From contig JAHBXZ010000009.1 in assembly GCA_019636215.1 (NCBI GenBank), positions 62,001 through 126,000 on the forward strand: DNA of 64,000 nucleotides. The letters are read 5' to 3'. Under the pieces are notes generated by a model. It ran no database searches. It saw nothing but the letters and a program-made list of their open reading frames with translations, and was not told where the DNA came from. Source of the DNA: Planctomycetota bacterium. GTDB lineage: Bacteria; Planctomycetota; UBA8742; UBA2392. Positions 42,012-51,844 of this stretch are shown in pieces. A program made the translations under genes and the position numbers. How positions within the stretch are numbered: the first letter of the stretch is position 1; each line of letters starts with the position of its first letter.

Positions 42012-45000
42012 CTAGGCCGCACGGCGTCGGCGCAGCGCCAGCATGGCTGCCGGTACTACCGCCAGCAGGGCAAGCCAGCTGGTGTTACTGCCGGCTGCGC
42101 AACCACCACCACCGCCGCCACCGCCACCACCACCGCCGGAACCGCCGCCACCACCCGCAACAATGATGATCGTGAGGTCGGCCGTGGCAGTTGTACCCCA
42201 GCTGTCCGCGACACGCAGAGTCACAAGGTAGCTGCCCGCCGCAATCGTGGGCGCGCTGGTAATGTTGGCTGTAATCGCACCCGAGGCGTTGGCAAAGCCG
42301 CCCAGCAAAAGGCCCACAGGCGCGTTGACCACGTTGACAACAAGGCCGCCAGCGGGCTCATCCGGGTCACTGACCGTCGCCACGGCGCGATTGTTCAGCG
42401 TCGCCCCGGGGCCCATGCTGATTGCCGCGGCTGCGGTGATGCTGGGTGCTGCATTGGCCACCACCGTGAAGTTGTAGGTGCCCACGCTGCTGCGGGCGCT
42501 GCTGTCGGTAACCGTGAATGTAACCGAGTTGCTTCCGGGCGTGGCCGCGGCTGTGGCCTCAATGCTGCAGGTGACATCGCCGGAGATTCCGTTGACGCTG
42601 ATGGCCGTAACCAGAATGCCCGTGGGTACGGTGGTGGCGACAACGTTGAGGGCGCTTGGGGCATCTTGCGCGTCGCTGACAATTCCGACGTTCACGCCCG
42701 TCTGCGTTGTCAACTGGGCCAGGCTAATGCCCGTGGTGTTGGCCGTGAACACCGGGGCGGTTTGCGGGGCGACGTCAATGCTGACGGTGATGACGACCGG
42801 GTTTGTGCCGTCGGTGATTGTCACTTCGAACACCTGTGTGCCAACGTCGGCGGCCACCAGGGTGCCTGCCGGCGACACGCGTAGTACGGCGCCACCTGGC
42901 AGGGTAAAGCTGAAACCCGCGCCGGTGCTCGGGCCTGAAATCTGGGCAACACCGGACAACGACACGCTCTGGCCGGTGTTCGGGTCTGACACGTCGCACA
43001 GGTCCACCGTGGAGGTGCCGGTATCGTCTTCCATGAAATCGGCTTCGTACGGGTTTGCGCCAGAGCCGTCGGCGGTGCCGGGCTGGCCGGTGGCGGGGGT
43101 GTGCTCGGGCTCAAGGTCAAGAATGACAATCGAGACACTGATGTTCACCGGCGTGCCTGTGCCCGCGTCCTGGAACTGGATTGTCCAGGTGTAGGTACCC
43201 GGGGTGTTGGCCGGGTCGGCCGTTCCGGTCCAGGTAAGGGTCAGCGGCTGACCAGGCGAAGGAATGCTTGGCCCGGTGATGCCCGACGGCGGCGTGCCGG
43301 GCGGCGTGATCGAGTTTACGGTGATCGTGTCCGCATCAGGATCTGTCAGATCGATCGCCGCGGAAGCCAGGGTTGCGCCGGGGGCAACATCCTGCGTGAA
43401 CGGGCCATTCTGCGGGCCGGAGAAGCTGCTGCCCGTGGCAATGTTGGCGCGCGCCGGCTGGTTGGCCAGAAAGCCGGTTCCGGTAACGGTGAATGTGTAG
43501 GGGCTTTCGTTGGGATCGGTGTTGGTGATGCTTACCGTGAAGCTGAATGCACCAACGGCCGGAATCACCTGCAACTGAAACGTAGTGGTGCCGGTTGTTG
43601 CCGCCACAGACGTTGCCGGTTGCTGAAGTGTGTTGACCGTCGGGTTACCAGTGCCGGGCGTGACAGTGATTGGCGTTGTTACGCCCAGGGCAACCGGGCC
43701 GGTGTTCAGGATGGTCCAGGTGAAGCTGGTGCCGCCGGTGGACACGGAACCAATGTTGTCGTTGCCTCCGACGGGGATGCTGCCGCTGCGCTGGACGTCG
43801 ATTTCAGGCGCAGGGGTCACGGCGCGTTCATCGGCGCCGGCGTCACGCTGGCTGTCAATCGGGCGCGTCTGGCCGTCAATGTCGATGTTCTGGCTTGAGC
43901 CCACTGCCAGTTCCAGCGCGGGCGAGAAGCCTGTTACGTGCAGGTCTTCCGAGCCCGTGGTGCGGCTGACGAAATCCGGGTCCGCAAACGCACTGTTCAC
44001 GTCGCGGCCGGCGGCCTGCCACTGGGCGACCGTGCCGTAGGTGGTGATGTTGCTGGTCATCACCGCGTTGCTTCCCAGGAAGATGCAGTTGCGGTTGGCT
44101 GTGGTGGGCAGAGTTGTCGAGGTGGTGTTGTTGTATCGGTACAGCGGCTGGTTGGCCACTGTGGGCGCGAAGTACACCGCGTTGAAGCTGCAGTCTGTCC
44201 AGCCGCCGGACTGCATCAGAAACACCGAAGTGTCAGCCGCCGTGGGCATGTGCAGGATCGAGTTGTGACGCACGATCCAGTTGGACCCGTACTGGAACCC
44301 GCCGATCACACCCTTGGCGTAGCTGGCAAATCCTGTCGATCCTGCCTGGCAACCCCAGAACATGTTGTTTTCGATTGTGACGTTGCTGGTGCCGGTGCCG
44401 CCGTTGGCCCACACAAAGAACGCGCTGCCCTGGGTGATATTGAAGATGCGGCTGCGCCGCAGGCTGACGTTCGTGCCCGTGCCGCCACTGTAGTAGAAGG
44501 CAATGCCGGCGTGTGTGCCACCGGTGACAGTCAAACCTTCAAAGTGAATGTTGCCCATGTTGTCAAAGCCCATGGTGCAACTGCCGGTCCCGGACCAGCG
44601 GGTTACGGCGCCGCTGCCGCTTATCACCGGCGTTTCCCCGCTTGCGGCGCGGATCGTGATTGTGTTTGTTGCGCTCAAGCCTGCAATTGTCTTCAGGATC
44701 GCCCCGTCAGCACCCAGCTGATAAGCCGAAGTTGACGTGAAGTTGCCGCCGTCGTCGTACAGCTCCAGTACCGTAGGACCGCTCAAGCCTGCGGCTTCAA
44801 TGTCGCTGAAGACCGTGCCAAGGTCGGCGTAGTGGAACGCGCCGCCGGGGTTGCCCGCCGCGATTGTCCAGGTGCCGCTGAATCGAACATTGATGCGAAC
44901 GGTGTAAGTGGCGGTGCGTGTGCCGTCGTTGATGGCCACGCTGTAAGTGTATGACCCGGGTTTGGTTGGGGTACCTGTCCAGGTGATCGTAGATGGCGAA

Positions 45001-45758
45001 CTGACGCCGGTCTGGCCCGTTGGTGCGGTCACGCCCGGCGCCGGAACTACGGGGGTCACCGTGTAAGTAACTGTGCCACCGGTTCCCGCTGTTACGTCCA
45101 GTGACGCGTTGGACAGCGCGGTGTTCACGTTGGTGGTCATCAAGGCGGAGCTGTTGAACGCAGAGCCTGTCGTCGGAACCAAGGTCGGAGGCAGGCTTCC
45201 CAGCAATGTGTAGTGCAGCACCCCATTCCAGTTGTACTGGTTGCTGCTGCCAGCAAATGGATAAATGCTGAAGTTACCCATGATCATGGTGATGTTCGCA
45301 TCCGAATACTCCGGAGGCGGATTCGTGCCGTGCTGGCTGAATGTGCAGCTTCCGACACCCTGAGGTGCCACATATAGTCCGATCAATGTGTTGGCTGCTA
45401 CGTTTATCGGCGCACTCAGCGCAACCTGTGTCAAGGCGCCGCTGCCCGCGCTGGTGGTCGGCACGTTCTCGTGCAGTGTCCATGCACCGGGATTGCTCTG
45501 GAATCCTACCCAGGTACCGGTTTTCCAGTAGACCGCAAAGGTCACCGGTGTGCCCGCCGTCGAGCCAAAGCGCATTTCAAAGCGCGTAATGTCGATTGGT
45601 GCACCGGGCTGCGTCTGCAGATTCCACATGTGGCCGGCACCGGCACTCGAACCCCAAGTGCCAGTCAAGTCCGTGGCCAGTGAGTAGGTCTGCGCCGACA
45701 GACAACTACTTGCTGCAATCAGCATCAGAAAAACAAGGCCGAACCGAGTAACTGGCAT
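42012..45758 (-). CDS. Giant surface protein: beta-helix and Ig-like repeats, sorting-like tail
   Basis: 1248 residues from the ATG at 45758, which has GGAGGCACTATC upstream. Signal peptide MPVTRFGLVFLMLIAASSCL, an N-terminal beta domain (about 20-190), an Ig-like domain, then a beta-helix with Thr/Asn/Gly turns (about 310-640). A choice-of-anchor-D-like block and putative-Ig repeats (GSYTYSVAINDGT, ANTPGTYTWTIQF, STVDLCDV) run to about 1185. The end is a Gly run, CAAGSNTSWLALLAV and LRRRRAA. Likely an adhesin or matrix component; ligand unknown. Confidence 0.8.
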   Translation of the reverse strand: MPVTRFGLVFLMLIAASSCLSAQTYSLATDLTGTWGSSAGAGHMWNLQTQPGAPIDITRFEMRFGSTAGTPVTFAVYWKTGTWVGFQSNPGAWTLHENVPTTSAGSGALTQVALSAPINVAANTLIGLYVAPQGVGSCTFSQHGTNPPPEYSDANITMIMGNFSIYPFAGSSNQYNWNGVLHYTLLGSLPPTLVPTTGSAFNSSALMTTNVNTALSNASLDVTAGTGGTVTYTVTPVVPAPGVTAPTGQTGVSSPSTITWTGTPTKPGSYTYSVAINDGTRTATYTVRINVRFSGTWTIAAGNPGGAFHYADLGTVFSDIEAAGLSGPTVLELYDDGGNFTSTSAYQLGADGAILKTIAGLSATNTITIRAASGETPVISGSGAVTRWSGTGSCTMGFDNMGNIHFEGLTVTGGTHAGIAFYYSGGTGTNVSLRRSRIFNITQGSAFFVWANGGTGTSNVTIENNMFWGCQAGSTGFASYAKGVIGGFQYGSNWIVRHNSILHMPTAADTSVFLMQSGGWTDCSFNAVYFAPTVANQPLYRYNNTTSTTLPTTANRNCIFLGSNAVMTSNITTYGTVAQWQAAGRDVNSAFADPDFVSRTTGSEDLHVTGFSPALELAVGSSQNIDIDGQTRPIDSQRDAGADERAVTPAPEIDVQRSGSIPVGGNDNIGSVSTGGTSFTWTILNTGPVALGVTTPITVTPGTGNPTVNTLQQPATSVAATTGTTTFQLQVIPAVGAFSFTVSITNTDPNESPYTFTVTGTGFLANQPARANIATGSSFSGPQNGPFTQDVAPGATLASAAIDLTDPDADTITVNSITPPGTPPSGITGPSIPSPGQPLTLTWTGTADPANTPGTYTWTIQFQDAGTGTPVNISVSIVILDLEPEHTPATGQPGTADGSGANPYEADFMEDDTGTSTVDLCDVSDPNTGQSVSLSGVAQISGPSTGAGFSFTLPGGAVLRVSPAGTLVAADVGTQVFEVTITDGTNPVVITVSIDVAPQTAPVFTANTTGISLAQLTTQTGVNVGIVSDAQDAPSALNVVATTVPTGILVTAISVNGISGDVTCSIEATAAATPGSNSVTFTVTDSSARSSVGTYNFTVVANAAPSITAAAAISMGPGATLNNRAVATVSDPDEPAGGLVVNVVNAPVGLLLGGFANASGAITANITSAPTIAAGSYLVTLRVADSWGTTATADLTIIIVAGGGGGSGGGGGGGGGGGGCAAGSNTSWLALLAVVPAAMLALRRRRAA

Positions 45759-46065
45759 GATAGTGCCTCCAACTTTGCCATTGCCCAGACTGTGCATTTA
45801 GTGCTTTTCAGGATTCTACAAGCTTCTTCCAATGCTAGCGCTGGCGGCTGGCCTACGCAAAGTGAATTCCACTACATGTAGTTACGTCACAATCATGTTG
45901 TGCTGCTATCCACAATGGGTTGTGGTATTTCGATTTGCCATAGCATGCTCGTGTATATTCTTCCATTTGTCGTGTTCGACATCTGAGTTTCTAGAGAATG
46001 TTGCCGCCAGGAAAAACAAGCGCCCTGCCGCTGGGGGCAGGGCGCCATGATTCTGACGGCCGGCT
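45759..46065. promoter_or_regulatory. 307-nt AT-richer gap with clustered inverted repeats
   Basis: No gene seen. Three inverted repeats lie close together at 45871-45882 (ACTACATGTAGT), 45888-45902 (CACAA...TTGTG) and 45910-45925 (CCACAA TGGG TTGTGG), 113-167 nt upstream of the surface-protein start. They are candidate operators. A terminator (46020-46045) belongs to the next gene. Confidence 0.4.
46020..46045. terminator. Terminator of the TPR-peptidase gene
   Basis: A perfect 10-bp stem GCGCCCTGCC, loop 6 nt, just beyond the stop at 46066 on the minus strand, whose transcript reads into CTTGTTTTTC after the stem. Confidence 0.8.
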
Positions 46066-49000
46066 CTAGAAACCCTCTTCCTCTTCTTCGCCGCCTTCGA
46101 GTTCGCGCTCGATGGTCTTGATGCGCGGGTTGTTGGGGTCAACCTGGCGCACCTCGTCCAGTACCTTGCGGCACTTGTCTTTCTCGTCGGCCTGCATCCA
46201 CGTGGCCGCGATGTCCAGCAGGGCGTTGATCTCGGCGGCCTTGATTTCTTCGGGTGTGCCAGAGGCCAGCCGGCGCACGAACTCGAAGTGCTTCACGGCC
46301 TCGTCCCACTGCTTGAGCTTGCGCAGCGCAAAGGCGCGGAAGCTGTGGGTCCGCGCGTCCAGCGGCGCCACATACAGGGCCTGCAGGGCCATATCGGCCA
46401 TCTTGGTCCAGTTGCGGCCCTGCTGGTAGACGTTCTCAATCAGCCACAGGCGCACATCCAGGTTGTTTTCATCCACGCGCATCCATTGCTCGGCGGCCTG
46501 AACGGCCATCTCGCGGTTCTGCATGCCCATATAGATCTGGTACTTGGCCGCGTAGGGCTGGGGGCTTTCCGGAAACGCGCGCTGGGCCTCGTTCAGCCAG
46601 TGCATCATCATGTCGGGCTTCTGCTCTGCCCGGGCCATCTGGGCGAGCATCAGAAACGTGTTGTAGTCCTCAAGGCCCCTGCCGATGGCGGTGTCGATGT
46701 GCTGTCGCAGCAGGCGCTGCCGGTCGGCGGCGCTCAGGCTTTCGTCGCTGCGCGCCAGCATTGCGCGTGTGTAATGCCACAGCGCGCCTTCCTCGCCGAG
46801 TGCGGCATCGGCGCCCTGTTTCTGCGCCATGCCCGAAAACAGCCTGGCGTCGACCATGCTGCCGATCTGCATGTAGCCCAGGGCGAGCTCTACCAGGTTG
46901 GCGCGGGTGGCCTTGCCGTCCTCGTACAGGAAAAACAGCTCGTCGATGCGCTTCTGGCTTATGCGCTTGACCATGCGCAGGTGGGCAATGCGTTCGTCGC
47001 GGACGTATTCGGCAAACCGCCGGTCGAACACTTCCGGCTCAATGCCCAGGCAGGCGCGGAAGACCTCCTCTGGTGTCTTCTTCTGCCCGAACATCTCCAG
47101 CATCTTGCGCACTGCGCCCATGCCGCCGAGCTTCTTGTCGATGAACTCAAGCATCACGTTGCCCAGGTAGTAGGCAAACAGGATCTTGCTGCCGTCGCGG
47201 AACCACTCATTGAAGCGCTTGATCGGCGGGATGTCGTTCATGTGGTAGTGCATGAACAACTGGTCTTCCATGTGGCGCTCCCACTCCGGGCGCGTGGTCT
47301 TTTCCTCGTACACGCTCAGGCCCTCGGCCAGCCAGCGCGGCACCTGGCCGTTGCTGATCTGGATCTGCCACACGTGGTCCATCTCGTGACGCAGGGTACT
47401 GGCCCAGTTGTAACTGCCGGGCGGACGCGCCGACGGGCTGTCCAGCGTCACCAGCTGGCCGAAGCATGCCCCTAACGCCGGCAGGCCGGTCACGCCCACG
47501 GTGCGCACCTCAAAGTCCGCATGAATGTGAAAGGCCTCGATCGTCAGTGGCACGCGGGGCTTGAAGTCGTACTTCTTCTCCAGGTGCTCCCAGGCGTCGT
47601 TCAGGTGCTCCAGGTAGATGTCGCGCATCACCTTGGCTTCGGACTTGTGCACCAGCAGGCGCCAGCGCCCGTCGGGGCTCTCGTAGCGCTCAAAGTTCTT
47701 GTAGCTGTCCAGCAGGGTCAGGATGTTCAGCGTCTGCAGGTTGTTGCGGATCGGGTCGTTCTTGTGGGCGATCTCCAGCGACTTCTTGCCCAGCACGTCG
47801 TCGCCCTTGTTCATCGCCGCCATGCCCTGGCCCTTGTAGGCCGTCCAGTGCGCGGGGTTGCAGGCGATGGCCTTTTCATACAGCGGCAGGGCCTCGTGGT
47901 ACCGGAAGCGCTCACTCAGGCCGTCGGCGATGATCTCATAGAACCGCGCCGGCTTGCCGTTGAAGGCAAGCACTGCGCGCTCGGCGTCGTTGTACACGTC
48001 GGTCAGGCCAAGTGTCGCGCCGTGCAGCGCCTTGGCGCCCAGTGCCTCGATGCTGCGCGGGTTCAGGCGCAGCGCGCGGTCGTAGTCCTTGCGGCCGCCG
48101 TCATAATCGTCCGTGCTGATCAGCCGTTGCGCCCGGTATGCCAGGCCGTGCACGTGGTCCGGCGCGATTTTCAGGCATTGTTCCAGCGCGCGCAGACCCA
48201 GGCCGCCGCGCCACTGGCTGAAGTGCACCTGCGAGGCCCAGAAGTGCAGGTCCGCGGCTGCCGGGTTGTGTTTAAGGCCGGCCAGCGCGTAGTTGTTCAG
48301 CGCGCTGGTGTGGTGGTTCTGCTCGAGGTACAGCCGCGTCATCCAGCCCAGTGTGCGGATGTGGTACTCATCGGCACTCAATGCGTTGCCCCACGCCGCA
48401 TTGGCGTTGTGCAGCAGGTTAAGCATGAAGTAGCACTCGCCCGCGCTGCACCACAGTTCGGCGATCTCGGGCTGGCGTTTGCCCTTTTCAAAGCGCCAGG
48501 CCTTGCCGGTGTTGGCCGGTGCGATCTCGCGTACGCGCCCGAACTGGGCGGCGGCTTCGTCAAATCTGCCGGCGTCGTACAGCACCCGGCCGGACAGCAG
48601 CACGCCGTCGATGTCGTCTTTGTCCAGCGCAAACAGTTGCCCGGTCACTGCGCTGACCCCGGCGTAGTCACCCAGGTTCAGCCGCAGGCGGCCAAGCTGC
48701 GCCAGTGCGGCGGCGGGCGGCGCCTTGTGGGCCTGCACGGCCTTTTCGAGGGCGCGAACAGCGTCTTTGTACTCGCCCTCGGCGGCCATGGCTTCCGCCA
48801 GGCCGCGTGACGCCGTGATGTTGTCGGGTTGTTCCTTCAGCACCTTGCGGAACTCGGCGCGGGCGGATTTGTAACGGCCGAGGTCCAGCGCCATTTCACC
48901 CTGCGCCAGCCAGGCATTGACGGACTCGTCCTCGGGCTCTTCGGCTTCGTCGTCGGGATCGGGCTTTGCCTGCATCGGTTCCGGCTGCAGGTAGGCCGGG

Positions 49001-49074
49001 GCCTGTGCCGCAAATGCGGCGCAGGGCAGGGCAAGCATCAGGGCAGCAAGCAACTGCGCGGCAGGCACCTTCAT
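46066..49074 (-). CDS. TPR protein with metallopeptidase (HExxH) domain
   Basis: 1002 residues. Signal peptide (MKVPAAQLLAALMLALPCAAFA), an acidic linker, TPR repeats across about 60-430 (YKSARAEFRKVLKEQPDN), then a peptidase-MA-like domain with the zinc site HEMDH (His563, Glu564, His567) and the third ligand in WLAEGLSVYE. More TPR repeats follow, ending in an acidic tail GGEEEEEGF. GGAG is just before the ATG. Probably exported; substrate unknown. Confidence 0.85.
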   Translation of the reverse strand: MKVPAAQLLAALMLALPCAAFAAQAPAYLQPEPMQAKPDPDDEAEEPEDESVNAWLAQGEMALDLGRYKSARAEFRKVLKEQPDNITASRGLAEAMAAEGEYKDAVRALEKAVQAHKAPPAAALAQLGRLRLNLGDYAGVSAVTGQLFALDKDDIDGVLLSGRVLYDAGRFDEAAAQFGRVREIAPANTGKAWRFEKGKRQPEIAELWCSAGECYFMLNLLHNANAAWGNALSADEYHIRTLGWMTRLYLEQNHHTSALNNYALAGLKHNPAAADLHFWASQVHFSQWRGGLGLRALEQCLKIAPDHVHGLAYRAQRLISTDDYDGGRKDYDRALRLNPRSIEALGAKALHGATLGLTDVYNDAERAVLAFNGKPARFYEIIADGLSERFRYHEALPLYEKAIACNPAHWTAYKGQGMAAMNKGDDVLGKKSLEIAHKNDPIRNNLQTLNILTLLDSYKNFERYESPDGRWRLLVHKSEAKVMRDIYLEHLNDAWEHLEKKYDFKPRVPLTIEAFHIHADFEVRTVGVTGLPALGACFGQLVTLDSPSARPPGSYNWASTLRHEMDHVWQIQISNGQVPRWLAEGLSVYEEKTTRPEWERHMEDQLFMHYHMNDIPPIKRFNEWFRDGSKILFAYYLGNVMLEFIDKKLGGMGAVRKMLEMFGQKKTPEEVFRACLGIEPEVFDRRFAEYVRDERIAHLRMVKRISQKRIDELFFLYEDGKATRANLVELALGYMQIGSMVDARLFSGMAQKQGADAALGEEGALWHYTRAMLARSDESLSAADRQRLLRQHIDTAIGRGLEDYNTFLMLAQMARAEQKPDMMMHWLNEAQRAFPESPQPYAAKYQIYMGMQNREMAVQAAEQWMRVDENNLDVRLWLIENVYQQGRNWTKMADMALQALYVAPLDARTHSFRAFALRKLKQWDEAVKHFEFVRRLASGTPEEIKAAEINALLDIAATWMQADEKDKCRKVLDEVRQVDPNNPRIKTIERELEGGEEEEEGF

Positions 49075-49295
49075 TTGCGTCTCCGTGACAAAACCCGCCC
49101 GCAGGCGGGCGTCCCAACCATAGTACGTCCGGCGCGGTGCCAGGGTTCAGGAAAACCTGCCTGTTTGGCCACTTGACACGTCAATAGGCTGGCCTGCGCC
49201 CGGGGCATCCCGCCGGTCCGGTTTGCCGGCTGACCCGGCGTGACTTGCCGCCCAGCACCTGCCACCGGGCCGCAAACTTCCTACCCTTGGCACCC

Positions 49296-51149
49296 ATGCT
49301 TGCCCCGCAGATGGAGCCCCTTTCCGGAAGACCGCGCAAGCTGGCATGGGCGCTTGCCCTGGCCAGCGGCCCGCTGATCACACTTTCGCAGCCGCCGGCC
49401 GATGTGCCGCTGATCGGGCTGGTCGGGCTTGCCCCGCTGCTGGTTGCGCTGCCCCGCCTCAGCGCGGGTGGTTCCTGGCTGGCGGGCTGGCTGGTAGGCC
49501 TGTGCTACTTCTGGGGCAACATGTGGTGGTTGGGCCAGATGGTCACGGACCCGGGCAACGAGTGGATCGTCTTTGCCATGTTCGCGTTTGTGGCCACGGC
49601 CATGGCGGCCTTCTGGGGTGTGGCGGCCATGATCTCGCGCTGGTTGCTTACGCGCCGCGCGGCATGGTGCGTGTGGCTGGTGCCACTGGCCTGGCTGGGC
49701 ATTGAGTTCCTGCACGAGTTCAACACGCCCGCGCCTTACCCGTGGCTGCCACTGGGGGCGGCGCTGTGCGAGATGCACCTGCTGATCCAGACCGCCGACA
49801 TCTGGGGCCAGTACGGGTTGACCCTGCTGCTGGTGCTGGTGAACCTGGCCCTGGCGCGCAGCCTGCAGATCGGCGGGCCGGGTTTGCCGGCACGTTCCAG
49901 CGCGCCGTTTGGCACCGCGCTGGCCGTCGTGGCACTGCTGCTGCTGGCCGCAGGAAGCCTGTACGGCTGGGTACGCATCGGGCAGATCGAGGCCGCCGAA
50001 ACCGGCAACGGCCCGGCCGTGGCACTGGTTCAGGGTAACCTGGCACAAGAGGTCAAGGTGCGCGCAGGGCCCGAACGCATCAAGATCATCCAGGAAAGCT
50101 ACATGGACCACCTGCGCCTGTCGCAGCAGGGCGTGGACGCCGGGGCAGAGCTGGTGTGCTGGGCCGAGACCATGGTGTTCGGCGGCTGCACCCGCGACGG
50201 CCTGGACCGGCGCGACCCGGCGGAATCCGCGCGGCACTTCCCCGATGGTGTGCCCAGCCGCGACCTGCTGCACGGTATCGTGCAGGATGAACGCGGCCGC
50301 GCACGCCCCGTGGGCATCGTCGAAAACCTGCGCGCCCGCGTGGCCTATGAGCTGCGCACACCGATGCTGGTCGGCGCGATCACGGATATCCCGGCCATTG
50401 AGCGCGACGTGGACTGGAAGATGGCCAGTTATGATGACCGTTTTTACAACACCGCGCTGCTGCTGGACGCCCAGGGCCGCGTAGCAGACAGCTACGACAA
50501 GCGTTACCTGGTACCGGGTGGCGAATACATCCCGCGCGAGGAAATCGCGCTGGTTCGCGCGTTGATTGAGTATTACGCGCAAGGGTTACAGGGCGCCGTC
50601 AGCCGCGTGGAGCCCGGCCGCCGCCTGACCACGTTCAGCCTGCCCGCAGGGCCGTCGCGCAAGGACGGCCTCGACTGGGCGTTTACCGCCAGCATCTGCT
50701 ACGAGTACGCATGGCCGGGCTGTTACCGCGAGCTGCACCGCACCGAGGCGCGATACCCGGACTTTCACATCAACATCAGCAACGAAGGCTGGTTCAAGCA
50801 GAGTTCGGAGCTGGACCAGGCCGTGGACTTCTGCCGGCTGCGCTGCATCGAAAGCCGTGTGCCGATGTTGCGCGCCACCAACACCGGCGTGACCTGCCAC
50901 ATCGATGCCACCGGCCGTGTGCGCGAAATGCTGACCCTGGACGGCAAAGACCGCGAGATCCGCGGCGTGCTGACGGTGAAACCCGCCGTGCTGCGCGACC
51001 CCGGCCCAACCTTGTTCGTGGCCCTGATCGGGCGAGGCCTGGGACACATCGCCATGTGGACCACCCTGGCGTTGCTTGCCCTCATGGCCGCGGGCCGTGT
51101 CCAGCAGCGCCTGCAAAAACGCAAGGCCGCGAAAGCAGCCGGGCAATAA
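49296..51149 (+). CDS. lnt: Apolipoprotein N-acyltransferase
   Basis: Adds the third acyl chain to lipoproteins in the inner membrane. 617 residues from the ATG at 49296, which has a TACCCT box 8 nt upstream and no ribosome site. N-terminal membrane segments (about 10-215) precede the nitrilase-like half with catalytic Glu291 (CWAET), Lys402 (SYDKRY) and Cys468 (ASICYEY). One more membrane helix (about 580-600) and a basic tail end it. The window's many lipoproteins are its likely substrates. ATGs at 49245 and 49311 are alternatives. Confidence 0.85.
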   Translation: MLAPQMEPLSGRPRKLAWALALASGPLITLSQPPADVPLIGLVGLAPLLVALPRLSAGGSWLAGWLVGLCYFWGNMWWLGQMVTDPGNEWIVFAMFAFVATAMAAFWGVAAMISRWLLTRRAAWCVWLVPLAWLGIEFLHEFNTPAPYPWLPLGAALCEMHLLIQTADIWGQYGLTLLLVLVNLALARSLQIGGPGLPARSSAPFGTALAVVALLLLAAGSLYGWVRIGQIEAAETGNGPAVALVQGNLAQEVKVRAGPERIKIIQESYMDHLRLSQQGVDAGAELVCWAETMVFGGCTRDGLDRRDPAESARHFPDGVPSRDLLHGIVQDERGRARPVGIVENLRARVAYELRTPMLVGAITDIPAIERDVDWKMASYDDRFYNTALLLDAQGRVADSYDKRYLVPGGEYIPREEIALVRALIEYYAQGLQGAVSRVEPGRRLTTFSLPAGPSRKDGLDWAFTASICYEYAWPGCYRELHRTEARYPDFHINISNEGWFKQSSELDQAVDFCRLRCIESRVPMLRATNTGVTCHIDATGRVREMLTLDGKDREIRGVLTVKPAVLRDPGPTLFVALIGRGLGHIAMWTTLALLALMAAGRVQQRLQKRKAAKAAGQ

Positions 51150-51169
51150 GAATATCCGCCCGGCGCGGG

Positions 51170-51712
51170 TCAGCCGGTGGCGCGGCCCTGGGTGCGGGCC
51201 ATGTGGGCGTGGCGGGCCATGTGGAAGAAGTTGTCGTAACGGCCGGATTTGAAGTCGGCAAAGGTGTAGTCGCGCTTGATCCACTGGCCGTCACGGAAAC
51301 TCATGGTCACTTCGGCGCTGATGCCCTGGCCGATGTACACGCGATGCGCCATGGCCTTGGTGCTGGCCAGCACCAGGCGGCAGCCGTCGATGTAACCGGG
51401 GTCCAGGTTCACGGGCCGTTGTTTGGCCATGCGCTGGGCACATTCCTGTTCAATGCGGTTGGTGGCCAGCTTCCATTCCGGCAGCAGCGCGGGGTCGGCG
51501 GAAAGGTCGAAGCTGAAGAAGCGGCGCTTGAGGCCGGTGCCCATTTCCCCGGCATAGAAGTCCGAGTCGGTGAAGTCCCAGACTTCACTGGCCAGCGCGA
51601 CATCGCCCATCACGCGTTCGACCCAAATCATGGCGTCATCCAATGCGTGCTCGGATGAAAAAAGCACACCCAGAATCGGCGTGACAGGCTGAACCGGCTT
51701 TACGTGGCCCAT
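51170..51712 (-). CDS. DUF4416 family protein
   Basis: 180 residues from the ATG at 51712. The order of blocks is that of DUF4416: VKPVQPVTPILGVLFSS, SEVWDFTDSDFYAGEMG, LKRRFFSFDLSADPALLPEWK, VNLDPGYIDGCRLVLASTK, and HRVYIGQGISAEV. The family is conserved but uncharacterised, mostly in anaerobic or environmental bacteria. It is convergent with lnt, 20 nt apart. A longer frame upstream exists but lacks a ribosome site. Confidence 0.85.
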   Translation of the reverse strand: MGHVKPVQPVTPILGVLFSSEHALDDAMIWVERVMGDVALASEVWDFTDSDFYAGEMGTGLKRRFFSFDLSADPALLPEWKLATNRIEQECAQRMAKQRPVNLDPGYIDGCRLVLASTKAMAHRVYIGQGISAEVTMSFRDGQWIKRDYTFADFKSGRYDNFFHMARHAHMARTQGRATG

Positions 51713-51798
51713 GGGTGGACGATTGTACCACCAAGTGCGCGCCAAGACGAACCGACGACGACACAATCGCCGCTGCGATCACAGGGGCGCAAAAACAA

Positions 51799-51824
51799 AC
51801 AGCGGGGCATCTCTGCCCCGCTGT
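51799..51824. terminator. Hairpin terminator
   Basis: A perfect 11-bp stem ACAGCGGGGCA with loop TCTC, just after the end of the peptidase gene 51845-54346 on the minus strand, with GTTTG following the stem on that strand. Confidence 0.8.
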
Positions 51825-51844
51825 CCGGATTGGAACTGGTTTGC

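Noticed and set aside
42012-45758. Possibility that the giant surface protein is a pseudogene or merge of two genes
   Set aside because: The frame is open throughout, with a signal peptide at one end and a sorting-like tail at the other.
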